Counted from the first letter of the stretch, positions 18,336 to 27,296 are shown. The stretch: DNA of 64,000 bases from Planctomycetota bacterium (GCA_025459125.1 JALORE010000002.1:27413-91412), one strand, 5' to 3'. Notes: generated from the letters alone by a model not told the origin. Program-made: numbers and translations.

Positions 18336-18947
18336 ATGGACGGACGTGTGCACGGGGTGCCACTGGAGGTGGAACTGGTGGCGATCACGCCGGAACCCGA
18401 GAAGGTGATCGAGCAGGCAGGACGAACGTGCTATCGGAGTTTCGATCGCATCCACGATGACTCGCAGGCCGATTTCATCCGCCGTCTGCTCAAGATAGGC
18501 CATGAATCGCCCCTGGAGCACGCGTATGCGACGTTCCGCATCCGGAACTGTTCGCGGGCGATGACGCATCAGCTCGTCCGGCATCGCCTCATGGCGGTTT
18601 CGCAGCAGTCCCAGCGTTACGTTGACGAAGAGCAGTTCTCGTACGTCACTCCCGGAAGCCTGCCGCCGGAGTTCGCGGACGACTTCCACCAGGACATGCG
18701 CACCATCCAGCAGATGTACCGCAAGTGGCGCGACCGGGGCTTGAAGAAGGAGGATGCCCGCTTCGTGTTGCCCAACGCCTGCGTGAGCGAGATCGTGGTC
18801 TCCGCCGACCTGCGCGAGTGGCGTCACATCTTCCACCTTCGCCTGTCCCCCAAGGCCCAATGGGAGATCCGCCAGGCCTGCGAGCTGATGCTCGCCATTC
18901 TCCGGCAGCACGCCCCCACGTGTTTCGAGGACATCCAGAGCGGCTGA
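18336..18947 (+). CDS. thyX: Flavin-dependent thymidylate synthase
   Basis: Makes dTMP from dUMP using methylenetetrahydrofolate, FAD and NADPH. The ThyX motif is present as QLVRHRLMAVSQQSQRY (RHR-x7-S type). Other family marks are GHESPLEHA near residue 60 and FVLPNACVSEI near residue 145. Start at ATG 18336 because AAGGAG sits 5 nt before it; a GTG at 18318 overlaps that SD. 203 aa, normal for the family. Likely cotranscribed with the upstream methyltransferase/reductase gene. Confidence 0.96.
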   Translation: MDGRVHGVPLEVELVAITPEPEKVIEQAGRTCYRSFDRIHDDSQADFIRRLLKIGHESPLEHAYATFRIRNCSRAMTHQLVRHRLMAVSQQSQRYVDEEQFSYVTPGSLPPEFADDFHQDMRTIQQMYRKWRDRGLKKEDARFVLPNACVSEIVVSADLREWRHIFHLRLSPKAQWEIRQACELMLAILRQHAPTCFEDIQSG

Positions 18948-19005
18948 CCGCCGCCGGGCCTTCCCCTCTCCGGCTCTAGGGCTGGCGGCTGGCGGCGCGT
19001 CAGAT

Positions 19006-19035
19006 TTGACACCGACAACACCCATCGGTTATATT
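19006..19035 (+). promoter_or_regulatory. Sigma70-type promoter upstream of a GLUG gene remnant
   Basis: TTGACA, 17-18-nt spacer, TTATATT. It is followed by GGAGG at about 19120 and an ATG at 19132 that opens a short frame with no recognised product, then by the GLUG 3' remnant. It may now serve the GLUG gene at 19455. Confidence 0.6.
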
Positions 19036-19220
19036 GTGGAGGTAGCACGTCTGTAGACAGTCGGCAGTACACGCACGGCTGGGCACACGCCTGTCTGGAT
19101 CTCTGGAACCGGGGGGAACGGAGGATCGACGATGGTCGAGGTACGGGGCGTCCCAATTCTGCGAAGAATCTTTTTTCCAGGCGCGCCCTGCCTTTGCGCA
19201 CACGCTGCGGCAGCCGAATT

Positions 19221-19289
19221 CCGGAGAGTATCTGGTGGGTTTTTGAAGGGAAGGACTATCCGCGTTTGTGGGGGGAAGCCCAACTATGA
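19221..19289 (+). pseudogene. 3' remnant of a GLUG-family gene
   Basis: The frame at 19227 reads SIWWVFEGKDYPRLWGEAQL and stop, matching the last residues of the GLUG proteins in this window (DIWWILEGQDYPRLR, DLWWILEGKDYPRLWWE). No GLUG repeats precede it. It is separated by about 165 bp from the next GLUG gene, so it is a leftover tail from a deleted tandem copy. Confidence 0.7.
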
Positions 19290-19454
19290 TGGATGAGGGG
19301 TGATTGTTGATTGATGATTGGATTGGAAACAGCGAAGGGCACGAATCCCACGAATGGAGGAAATTCGAAGGCTACAGGCGGTAGGCTGTGGACGGTAGGT
19401 GCCTTCGGTCTACGGCCTGCGGCCTGAAGCCTCTTCTTTGGAGGACCGGAGATC

Positions 19455-20954
19455 ATGAGGACTGCACTCCTTTCATCGACAACGGCGCTGACGCTGATGT
19501 TGGGTTCCCTTTCCGTGGCAAGTGCGGCCGCCGCTGTGGAGCAGATGGACCAGAGCAACCTTCCCGAGTGGGCCGGCGGCTGGACGCACGTGAGTCCTGC
19601 CGGAGAAGGCCAAGCCGCCATGTGGCAGACGTTCACGCCGGCCCGTGCGAATCTGACGGCGGTGGGGATCGATGTTCTGACGATCAGCCCCGGCCGAGGT
19701 GACGACCTGCTGACCGTCGAGATCGCCCAGGACGGGGCAGTCCTGACCGCTGCCGAACGTTCTGTTCAGGATGGCTGGGACGGCCTTCTGCGGTTTGAGT
19801 TCCCCGCCGCGGTGCCCCTGGTCCCTGGGCAGGTCTACGAATTGAAGGTGCGCGACACCGGCATGACGCTGTTCGGCTGGAGGTATGGTCCGAACACCTA
19901 TGAGCGCGGGAGCCGCTACGTCTTTGCCCAGCCGCGTACCGGCACAGACTGGTTCTTCCGAACCTATGCAGAAGTTGAACCGGCCGTGGTCAAGTACAGC
20001 GGCGGGACGGGGGAGCCAAACGACCCGTACCACATCGCCACGGCTGCCGATCTGATCGCCCTCGGCGAGACACCCGGCGGCTACGACAAGCACTTCCTCC
20101 TGACGGCCGATATCGACCTGGACCCCAACCTCCCTGGCCGCACGGTCTTCGACAGGGCTGTCATCGCGCCCGACGGTAATGACATAAACGTCGGTTGGCT
20201 CTTTGACGGGACTCCTTTCACCGGGGTCTTCGACGGGAATGGGCACACGATCTCCCGTCTGACGATCGACGGTGCAGGACATCTGGGTCTGTTCGGCCAG
20301 TTGGCGCCTGGATCGCTGATCTCCAATCTGCGTCTGGCAACCGTGGATGTCAATGGGATCCGTGAGTGTGTCGGCGGCCTCGTGGGTGAGAACCACTATG
20401 GAAGCATTGTCAAGAGCCAAAGCACCGGCGCGGTTCGTGGTGATTCGCGTGTCGGCGGGTTGGCCGGACAGAACTGGGGCGATGTCTCCCGCTGCTACAG
20501 CGTTGGTGCGGTCAGCGGGACGGGATGGGGTGTCGGCGGGCTGGTAGGTTTCAACGCCATGGGTGGCGGTGTAACCCAGTGCTACAGCGCCATGACGGTC
20601 AGCGGAAACGAGGACGTTGGTGGACTGGTGGGGCTTAACTACGCCACTGCAGGCCGGTGTTACAGTAGTGGGGTGGTTAGAGGGTCTGAGAGAGTTGGCG
20701 GATTGGTCGGGAGCGATAGGCAGCGCCCGGGACGTGGAGCCACCCCCCAATTTGGCGTTGTGATCGCCGGCTTCTGGGACACGCAGACCTCGGGCCAAGC
20801 CACAAGCGCGGGCGGCGCAGGCAAGATCACGGCCGAGATGCAGACAGCCGAGACCTTCCTGGATGCGGGCTGGGACTTTGTGGGCGAGGCGGCAAACGGC
20901 ACAGAGGACATCTGGTGGATCCTGGAAGGTCAGGACTATCCGCGGCTACGGTAG
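19455..20954 (+). CDS. Secreted GLUG-repeat protein (499 aa)
   Basis: ATG 19455 follows GGAGGACCGGAGATC. Signal peptide MRTALLSSTTALTLMLGS..ASA. Residues about 30-175 form a beta-rich domain (FTPARANLTAVGIDV, QVYELKVRDTG) resembling a jelly-roll binding module. From KYSGGTGEPNDPYHIATAAD onward the protein is a beta-helix-like series of GLUG motifs (VGGLVGENHYGSI, VGGLAGQNWGDV, VGGLVGFNAM, VGGLVGLNYA), ending with the shared tail FWDTQTSGQATSAGG..EGQDYPRLR. GLUG repeats are found in extracellular adhesins and IgA-protease-like proteins. Function here is inferred as surface or secreted. Confidence 0.88.
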   Translation: MRTALLSSTTALTLMLGSLSVASAAAAVEQMDQSNLPEWAGGWTHVSPAGEGQAAMWQTFTPARANLTAVGIDVLTISPGRGDDLLTVEIAQDGAVLTAAERSVQDGWDGLLRFEFPAAVPLVPGQVYELKVRDTGMTLFGWRYGPNTYERGSRYVFAQPRTGTDWFFRTYAEVEPAVVKYSGGTGEPNDPYHIATAADLIALGETPGGYDKHFLLTADIDLDPNLPGRTVFDRAVIAPDGNDINVGWLFDGTPFTGVFDGNGHTISRLTIDGAGHLGLFGQLAPGSLISNLRLATVDVNGIRECVGGLVGENHYGSIVKSQSTGAVRGDSRVGGLAGQNWGDVSRCYSVGAVSGTGWGVGGLVGFNAMGGGVTQCYSAMTVSGNEDVGGLVGLNYATAGRCYSSGVVRGSERVGGLVGSDRQRPGRGATPQFGVVIAGFWDTQTSGQATSAGGAGKITAEMQTAETFLDAGWDFVGEAANGTEDIWWILEGQDYPRLR

Positions 20955-21039
20955 GAGCTGATCCCTGGGAAGTGACCGCGGGGCCCTATCGTGATTGTGA
21001 CTACTTGGTTTCTCTCTGGCCTTGACGTCGTTCGGGGAG

Positions 21040-21150
21040 TATAATCGTAAACCATGAGGTGATCCCTCTGCAAAGGGGGAACACCTTCCCTTCTGCCCGC
21101 TGGCTGGCTGAGTGCTACAACGAAGCCCTGTAGCAGCGGGCTCTTTTTTT
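21040..21150 (+). ncRNA. Candidate small RNA with terminator
   Basis: TATAAT at 21040-21045 (no good -35 at normal spacing; TTGACG lies 12 nt upstream). Then come a GGTGATCCCTC / GGGGGAACACC hairpin (about 21058-21085) and a strong terminator: GCCCGCTG at 21095-21102, CAGCGGGC at 21134-21141, then CTCTTTTTTT. There is no ORF inside. The terminator cannot belong to the GLUG gene alone without this segment being its 3' UTR, which is the main alternative. Confidence 0.4.
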
Positions 21151-21440
21151 CTCCCCGTTCCGGCTGGGCGTCCCCGCGTCCGGGCGCAAGACATCATTCC
21201 TTCTCCCGGATGGACCGGCGCACGTTTCCTGGAAATCCCGCCGGCCGCGCGGTATAGTAATGTCGCTGGACGTCACGGAGCGTACAGCGACAGGGGCCGG
21301 TCTTCGCGGAGGCGAAGGTTCTTTCCCACCACGAGGCTGCCTGGAACCGCAGAGCAACACGGATGAATGCGGAACATCGGCGCATATCAGCGGTCTCCGA
21401 CATGAGTGCGGTATGATTCGGAAAGGGAGGATTGGGGACT

Positions 21441-23561
21441 ATGAGAACTCCGCTTCTAACGCTGACCACGTGTCTGTTGGTTCTGCCGGCGTACGCGGTG
21501 GGGCCTTTGTATGAGCCGGTCGCCGAGGTGGTGGTTGCCCCGGGTGACGCCAATGTTCCCCGGGGCGTCGAAGAGAAGGATGGGTACGTCTATCTGCTGG
21601 CCCGGGAGGGAGTTCTGTACACGTATGACCTCTCGGATTTGCCCCAGCAGACGGGTTTCGTCACATATGACGTGCCGGTGCACAAGCTGGCCGCACGTGC
21701 CGGCGACGGCGTCTTGCGGCATGGGAACTATCTCTACGCGTTCGGCAACGCCGGGTTGGAAACGATCGACGTACAAAACCCCGCTGCGCCCGCACCGCTC
21801 GGCTTCAACTACGACCTCAGGATCTTCAACCTCGTCCGCCATGAGCACTACCTGATTGCCGCCGGACGGGAAAGACTCGTCGTCTATTCGATAAACGATC
21901 CAGCCCATCCGATTGTCGTTTCGGACTTGAACTTCGGCCCGGGAGAGTTGGTGTGGTCGGCCGCCGTGTATGGCAGCACGTTGTACGCCTGCCACTGGTG
22001 GTCGGATTGGCAGGACACCTATGTGAATACGCTCAGCGTCATCGACTTCTCCGATCCCGCTCATCCTTCGGTGCTCCAAGCCCTCAGTCGCGATGATCAG
22101 GCGTATCATCTCAGAGTCATTGGCCATCAGTTGCTGGAGTGCACGAGCAACCAGGTGGGACTCTGGGATTTGACCACGCCGGTTCAACCGGTCCTGCTGA
22201 CGGCGCAAGTGGCCTCAGGCCGGGTCGCCGCCCAGAAGGGCGACCACCTGATCACCAACGGCACCGTGTTCCGCCCCCAGGGTAATGAGCTGCAGACCGT
22301 CGCGACCTTCAATGCGGGGGACAGCCAGCGGGATGGTTACCCCTATGGCAGTGCCGTCAACGATTCGTTCGTATTCCTCGCCCAGTCCAAACGAATCCTG
22401 ATCCTCAAGGCGGTCGTGCCGGCCGGGAAGTACGGCGGGGGCAGCGGCACGGCCGAGGACCCGTACCAGATCTGGACGGCCCAGCAGATGAACGCCATCG
22501 GCACGGAGCCGAACGACTGGAGCAAGCACTTCAGACTCATGGCGGACATCGATCTGTCGGGCTTCGATGGCAGGGACGGCCGGCCCGCGTTCAGTATCAT
22601 CGCCCCGGATACTGACCCGGCCGCCTACTACTACCAGGGCATCGCTTTCACCGGTGTCTTTGACGGTGGCCAGCACAAGCTTTCGCACCTGACGATTCGG
22701 GGCACCAGTCATCTGGGCCTGTTCGCCGAATTGGCCGCCGGGGCCCAGGTACGGGACCTGGGAATCGAGGACGTGAACGTGACCGGCTCAGGCGACTGTA
22801 TCGGTTCTCTCGCGGCGACGGGCCGGGGCGCGATTACCGGTTGTTACAGTACCGGGGTCGTCAACGCGACGGGGAGGGCACAAGATCGAGGCTACGCGGT
22901 CGGCGGGCTCGTTGCCTCGAACTTCGGCGACTTGGTGTCCTGCCACAGTACGGCCAACATCAACGGCGGAGTCTATGTCGGCGGGTTGGTGGGGGACAAC
23001 TGGGGGATCGTTGCCCGGTGTTACAGTACCGGTCCAGTCCGCGGAGGCGGGTCCGTCGGCGGATTGATGGGGGAGAACCTCAGTATCGTGGAACAATCCC
23101 ACGCTTCCGGGCCGGTCACCGGCGATTCCTATGTCGGCGGCCTGGTCGGGGAGAACTACCAGGGCCAGGTAACGGACTGCTATGGCGCGGGCTCCGTCAA
23201 CGGTGTTTGGTACGTGGGCGGCCTAGTTGGGCAGAACGGCGGCTTGACGGAGGCGGGGAGGCAGGCGATCGTGACCCACTGCTACAGCACCGGCACGGTC
23301 CAGGGGCAAAACCGCGTGGGCGGGCTGGTGGGATCGAACCTGGCGGTCGTGGCCGAGTCGTTCTGGGACAGTCAGACCTCGGGTCAGACAGCGAGCGCGG
23401 GTGGAACGAGAAAGACCACCGCTCAAATGCGTACGCGCCAGACGTTCCTTGCTGCCGGTTGGGATTTCGCAGGCGAGATCGCCAACGGTACGGTCGATAT
23501 CTGGCGGATTGACGAAGGCAAGGACTACCCGCGTCTGTGGTGGGAGCCGCGAAATCCGTGA
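21441..23561 (+). CDS. Secreted LVIVD-propeller and GLUG-repeat protein (706 aa)
   Basis: Start at ATG 21441 (MRTPLLTLTTCLLVLPAYA), a signal peptide with GGGAGG about 12 nt upstream; a TTG nine bases earlier is the alternative. Residues about 30-325 hold about six LVIVD-like repeats (DGYVYLLAREGVLYTYDLSD, NYLYAFGNAGLETIDVQNP, LVVYSINDPAHP), predicted to form a beta-propeller. From KYGGGSGTAEDPYQIWTAQQ the C-terminal half is GLUG repeats (VGGLVGDNWG, VGGLMGENLS, VGGLVGENYQ, VGGLVGQNGG) ending with FWDSQTSGQ..EGKDYPRLWWE. Its C-terminal half is clearly paralogous to the GLUG genes at 19455 and 54118, while the N-terminal half is different. Confidence 0.88.
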   Translation: MRTPLLTLTTCLLVLPAYAVGPLYEPVAEVVVAPGDANVPRGVEEKDGYVYLLAREGVLYTYDLSDLPQQTGFVTYDVPVHKLAARAGDGVLRHGNYLYAFGNAGLETIDVQNPAAPAPLGFNYDLRIFNLVRHEHYLIAAGRERLVVYSINDPAHPIVVSDLNFGPGELVWSAAVYGSTLYACHWWSDWQDTYVNTLSVIDFSDPAHPSVLQALSRDDQAYHLRVIGHQLLECTSNQVGLWDLTTPVQPVLLTAQVASGRVAAQKGDHLITNGTVFRPQGNELQTVATFNAGDSQRDGYPYGSAVNDSFVFLAQSKRILILKAVVPAGKYGGGSGTAEDPYQIWTAQQMNAIGTEPNDWSKHFRLMADIDLSGFDGRDGRPAFSIIAPDTDPAAYYYQGIAFTGVFDGGQHKLSHLTIRGTSHLGLFAELAAGAQVRDLGIEDVNVTGSGDCIGSLAATGRGAITGCYSTGVVNATGRAQDRGYAVGGLVASNFGDLVSCHSTANINGGVYVGGLVGDNWGIVARCYSTGPVRGGGSVGGLMGENLSIVEQSHASGPVTGDSYVGGLVGENYQGQVTDCYGAGSVNGVWYVGGLVGQNGGLTEAGRQAIVTHCYSTGTVQGQNRVGGLVGSNLAVVAESFWDSQTSGQTASAGGTRKTTAQMRTRQTFLAAGWDFAGEIANGTVDIWRIDEGKDYPRLWWEPRNP

Positions 23562-23580
23562 GGGAAGTCAACGGGCAGAC

Positions 23581-24873
23581 CTACAGCAACTCGAGTCCGA
23601 TAACGGTCAGGTCGTCGAGCTCTGCGGGGTTGACGTCCCGGCTATTGGCCATATCGGTCAGCCGATCGACAATCTGGGTGATCGAGCCGTCCGTCAGGGC
23701 CAGGAACTCATCGGTATACCGAAAGCCTTCCTTGTCGTGCAGGCGCCCGATCAGGGGCTCGGCCCCGTCCGAGTACAACAGCAGCCGGTCACCGCTCTGC
23801 AACTGGACGGTCTGCTGCGTGAAATCGGCGTTCTCGAAGATGCCCAGCAGGGAGCCGCGTGCCTCCAACTGCTGCGGCGGCAAACCTTTACGCAGGAGAA
23901 TGGGGTAGGGGTGGCCGGCGCGGGCGAAGGTAAGTTGGCCGGTCTTGAGGTTCAGCAGGCAGTAGCAGCACGTGACGAACTGGTAGCCCGAGAGCTTCTG
24001 GCCGGCCATCCGTTGGTTGAGGCTCCGCACCACCTCGGCCGGCGAGAAGATGCGATAGCTGTTGTCGATGGTCTGCCGCATTTGGAGGGCCTGCTTGATG
24101 AAGATCGTCAGCAGAGCCGCGGGCATGGAGTGGCCCACCGCATCGGCCACGTAAAAGCCGATGTGCTGCTCGTCGATACGGGCCACGTCGTAAATGTCGC
24201 CGGAAACCCACTCGGCGGGCAGGAACGTGGCCGCCCAGTGCACTTGGTCGCTGTTCGGGAGTTTTGACGGCAGGAAGTCCCGCTGCAGCAGCCCCGCCAG
24301 GCGCAACTGCTCCTTGAGGCTGTCCACGAAGGCACCGCCCGCTTGGGGTTGATCGACCGGGTGGTTCATCCAGAGCCGTTCGGTCAGGCAGGCCGAGGCC
24401 GCGGGCTTGACGGTGATGCCGGAGTGTTCGTGCTTGCGATCCGCCAGGTTGATGCTGATGCGGGCCCACAGATCGTCCAGCGAGATGGACTCGACCGTGC
24501 TGGGCATGGAGAAGCTGCTTTCCGAGGAGACCAGGGAGAAACTCCGGACGGGCCGTCGGATCCGCTGCGTGAGCAGGACGATCCCGAAGCTCTCTCTCTC
24601 CAGGGATTCCAGGATACGGGCCAGCCGCGGGTCCTTGGCGACGTCCGTTCCCTCCGCGTCGACCAGGACGGTGCCCACCAGGTCGGGACGGGTACGCAGC
24701 TCCTGGTAGCGATCCAGCGGCAGCAGGCAGTAGGACACCTTCTTGTGCCGAAACAGCTTGCGGATTTCCGCCGGCATGTCCGTTTTATCGGACAGGCAGA
24801 CCACGTCAGTGAACTTCGTCAATCCCCCGGTGTCTGCTGCAGACCGCGTCTTGCCCATTTGCGATAGCCTCAT
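23581..24873 (-). CDS. PP2C/SpoIIE-type serine phosphatase with N-terminal receiver-like domain
   Basis: The C-terminal half (from about residue 200) is a SpoIIE/PP2C phosphatase: LLQRDFLPSKLP, VSGDIYDVARID (metal-binding Asp), FYVADAVGHSMPAALL, FARAGHPYPILLR and LLLYSDGAEPL, ending in ELDDLTVIGLELL. The N-terminal region (DVVCLSDKTDMPAEIRKLF..LVGTVLVDAEG) looks like a degenerate receiver-type alpha/beta domain. Such proteins dephosphorylate anti-sigma antagonists in partner-switching pathways; no partner gene is adjacent. Start is uncertain: ATG 24873 (MRLSQMGK) and 24858 are possible and neither has a clear SD; the frame stays open to 25071. Convergent with the GLUG gene, 19 nt apart. Confidence 0.85.
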   Translation of the reverse strand: MRLSQMGKTRSAADTGGLTKFTDVVCLSDKTDMPAEIRKLFRHKKVSYCLLPLDRYQELRTRPDLVGTVLVDAEGTDVAKDPRLARILESLERESFGIVLLTQRIRRPVRSFSLVSSESSFSMPSTVESISLDDLWARISINLADRKHEHSGITVKPAASACLTERLWMNHPVDQPQAGGAFVDSLKEQLRLAGLLQRDFLPSKLPNSDQVHWAATFLPAEWVSGDIYDVARIDEQHIGFYVADAVGHSMPAALLTIFIKQALQMRQTIDNSYRIFSPAEVVRSLNQRMAGQKLSGYQFVTCCYCLLNLKTGQLTFARAGHPYPILLRKGLPPQQLEARGSLLGIFENADFTQQTVQLQSGDRLLLYSDGAEPLIGRLHDKEGFRYTDEFLALTDGSITQIVDRLTDMANSRDVNPAELDDLTVIGLELL

Positions 24874-25101
24874 CTGTCGTTCCGGCCCCGGGTGTGCACC
24901 ATGCGTCCGTGCCGGTGGCGTTGGTATTGCTACTTTCGTCCGAAACCCGATGTCACTTTGCGAATTTCCGGTCATCCGGCCCGCGCGTATTCCGATACCG
25001 TTTGGGGAGCGTCCCCGGTTGCCGGCCGGGATTTCTCTGCAAAGCACAGAAAGCCGCGCCGGCTGGTCCAACGGCGCGGGTGGCGTCTCGGAGGGTATGT
25101 C

Positions 25102-25262
25102 ATACGGATTCGGAAAAGCCCTTGCGCGGCAGGGACTCTGTCATCCTGAGGCGCAGCCGAAGGATCTGGCCACCGAAAGACGAGGTTTCTCTCATTCGCA
25201 GGCCAGATCCTTCGCTGCGCTCAGGATGAGGAAAGAGCGCAAGGGTATTCCCGGATCCGTAT
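25102..25262. repeat. 161-bp two-layer palindrome
   Basis: Inner arms: TCATCCTGAG..AAGGATCTGGCC from 25141 and GGCCAGATCCTTCG..CTCAGGATGA from 25201. Outer arms: ATACGGATTCGG..CCCTTGCGC from 25102, and GCGCAAGGG..CCGGATCCGTAT ending at 25262. The rest of the 24874-25435 spacer has no gene. A smaller hairpin, GCCGCATGG-ACAGAATA-CCCATGCGGC, lies near 25353. Confidence 0.75.
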
Positions 25263-25435
25263 CAGAGGTGGCCTGGGCCCCTTGCCGGTGTACCCCGGGC
25301 CCGTCTCGCCTGTGTCCTGGTGTCTCGGGCAGGGCCGAGATGGCTCGGCGCCGCATGGACAGAATACCCATGCGGCTGTGGGACAGCGTCTCACACCCGC
25401 TGGCGGTGTGTTGCGGCGTGGGGGAACTGCCGGTC

Positions 25436-26164
25436 TCAACCGGCGAAGATGGCGGAGCCGAGGCGCAGGATCGTCGCGCCCTCTTCGATGGCGATTTCGT
25501 AGTCGGAGCTCATGCCCATGCTCAGCTCCGTGAACTGATTGCCGACGATTTTCTCGCCGCGCATCTCGTAAAACAGCTCGCGGGCGCGCGTGAAACAGGC
25601 CCGGATAATGTCGCTGTTGCGGGTCAGCGGGGCCATCGTCATCAGGCCGATCAGCTTGAGGTGGGGGAGAGTCTCGATCTGTTCCGCCAGGTGCGTGGCG
25701 GCTCCGATGGGTACGCCGTACTTCTGGGGCTCGCCCGAAGTGTTGACCTGGAGCAACACCCGCGGCGACAAGCCCAGCCGCGCGGCAGAACTGTTGATCT
25801 CCTCCGCCAGGCGGAGCGTGTCCACAGAATGGACCAGCGAGACGGTCGGCAGGATTTGACGCACCTTGTTCCGCTGGAGGTGGCCGATCATGTGCCAGTG
25901 GATCTCCCGCGGCAGCGCGGGGTCGTCCGGGTGCTGCTGGAGGTACTCCGCCACCTGGCCGGCGACCTTCTTCAACTGCTGGACGCGGTTCTCGCCCAGG
26001 TGGTTATAGCCCAGACGGATTACTTCCTCGATTTGTTCGATTTCGGCCGATTTGGTCACGACGACGAGGCGGATATCGCCCGGTTCCCGGTGAGCCCGGG
26101 CACAGGCCTCCGCGATCGTTCCCTCGACGCGTCGTATCTTCTCTGTAATCTTCGTCGTTTCCAT
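25436..26164 (-). CDS. YggS-family pyridoxal-phosphate homeostasis protein
   Basis: Single-domain PLP-binding TIM barrel of the YggS/PROSC family, involved in PLP homeostasis. LVVVTKSAE contains the PLP lysine (K38 from ATG 26164), followed by HLGENRVQQ, IHWHMIGHLQRNK, LLQVNTSGEPQKYG, GLMTMAP and ELSMGMSSDYEIAIEEG, which binds the phosphate. 242 aa, typical. ATG 26164 is preferred because family members start near this point; two upstream in-frame ATGs exist and none has a clear SD. Confidence 0.93.
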   Translation of the reverse strand: METTKITEKIRRVEGTIAEACARAHREPGDIRLVVVTKSAEIEQIEEVIRLGYNHLGENRVQQLKKVAGQVAEYLQQHPDDPALPREIHWHMIGHLQRNKVRQILPTVSLVHSVDTLRLAEEINSSAARLGLSPRVLLQVNTSGEPQKYGVPIGAATHLAEQIETLPHLKLIGLMTMAPLTRNSDIIRACFTRARELFYEMRGEKIVGNQFTELSMGMSSDYEIAIEEGATILRLGSAIFAG

Positions 26165-26350
26165 GTGTTGCGAGCGAATGCCGTGCATCAATCCGTTTCT
26201 GCGTTCAAACGCTCAGTCGCGCTCAGTCTACGGGAATCCCCGCCCCGGCACAAGCGTCTCGGGGCAAAATAATGCCGCTCTCCCGGGCCGGCTCCGGGGG
26301 CTCCATGTCGCGACATCCGCGAAAAAATCGCGGATTAGGCCGTTTTTATC

Positions 26351-26379
26351 TTGCATTATCGCGCCAGGGCCGTTATAAT
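26351..26379 (+). promoter_or_regulatory. Promoter in the yggS-yjbQ spacer
   Basis: TTGCAT, 17-nt spacer, perfect TATAAT, on the plus strand and pointing into a spacer with no plus-strand gene. Confidence 0.5.
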
Positions 26380-26385
26380 TCAGAA

Positions 26386-26590
26386 ACCAATGGAGTGGAA
26401 TGGGGTGGGAGGCACACCCTGACATGTGCAGGCAGCATTTTGGTTGACAGGCAGATAGGAGTGATGACAGAAGTTCTTTGATTCCCGATATTTGTGTTGC
26501 CAGCCGGCAGCATTTCTGATCCTCGGCGAGGCAGCGTGGTCCACCGGTCTCCCCCCCAGCCGGTCCCACCACCTCGCCATTTTTATTTTC
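26386..26590 (+). ncRNA. Candidate structured small RNA (about 200 nt)
   Basis: Begins just after the TATAAT at 26374 and ends at an intrinsic terminator: GGCGAG (26525-26530) pairs with CTCGCC (26573-26578), with GTGG/CCAC and ACCGG/CCGGT stems inside, then ATTTTTATTTTC. The 5' GGTGGGA near 26400 can also pair with TCCCACC in the terminator arm, so alternative folds exist. No ORF with SD. Size and shape would fit a 6S-type RNA, but I could not match a known family. Both flanking genes are on the minus strand. Confidence 0.4.
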
Positions 26591-26696
26591 CGTCCGGACG
26601 TGCACGTCACGGGCAAGACCAGCGCACCGAGCACCCCATGACTGTCCCATAACGAGAGACGACCCACACGCAGACCTGATCCCGTCGGGCGGCAGC

Positions 26697-27107
26697 TCAC
26701 TCGCCGCGCACTTGGATGATCACGGTCCGGCTGCGCGGGCCGTCGAACTCACAGAAGTAGATGGCTTGCCAGGTCCCCAGGGTCAGATGGCCCTCCTGAA
26801 TGAGGACCTGCTCGCTGCAGCCGACCAATGAGCTTTTGCAGTGGGCGTCGGAATTGCCCTCGGAGTGACGAAACCCCCGGTTCGACCGCGGCACCATCTC
26901 GTCCAAGGCCAGCAGGACGTCGTGGACCACGTCGGGGTCGGCGTTCTCATTGATCGTGATCGCGGCGGTGGTATGGGGGCAGAAGAGGATCACGTCCCCG
27001 TTCTGGACACCCGCCTCCCGTACCATGTCCCGGACTTGGCGGGTGATGTCCGCCATCTCCGTCCGGCTGCGGGTACTGACGCGAAATTCCTGTTGCATGA
27101 TTTTCAT
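26697..27107 (-). CDS. YjbQ-family protein (secondary thiamine-phosphate synthase family)
   Basis: 136 aa from ATG 27107 (MKIMQQEFRVSTRSRTEM). The family signatures are all present: GDVILFCPHTTAAITINENA, RNRGFRHSEGNSDAHCKSSL (conserved His residues) and LGTWQAIYFCEFDGPR. Members show weak thiamine-phosphate synthase activity in E. coli assays, but the physiological role is uncertain. A longer frame reaches 27164; the ATG at 27107 matches family length. Convergent or divergent partners give no hint of function. Confidence 0.92.
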   Translation of the reverse strand: MKIMQQEFRVSTRSRTEMADITRQVRDMVREAGVQNGDVILFCPHTTAAITINENADPDVVHDVLLALDEMVPRSNRGFRHSEGNSDAHCKSSLVGCSEQVLIQEGHLTLGTWQAIYFCEFDGPRSRTVIIQVRGE

Positions 27108-27183
27108 CGGGATCACCTTGGGCAAGAACAGGCTGAGGTTACCCGGGACTCCCTCGGGCGTCAAGGGGGCCTACCACGCAGTT

Positions 27184-27296
27184 CAGGGCAATTGCATGTG
27201 GGCGTTGCGCTGAGGTGTCGAAGGGCATCCCGCCCTCGATTCGCGAGCAGGATGCCCGCGACACAAGGCACCCGACGTTCACATGCAATTGCCCTG
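27184..27296. repeat. Palindromic repeat with nested stems (CAGGGCAATTGCATGTG family)
   Basis: Outer arms are a perfect 17-bp inverted repeat (27184-27200 and 27280-27296). Inside, GTGTCG/CGACAC and GGGCATCC/GGATGCCC pair. A single arm of the same word (CATGCAATTGCCCTGC) also occurs at about 8669. Confidence 0.75.
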
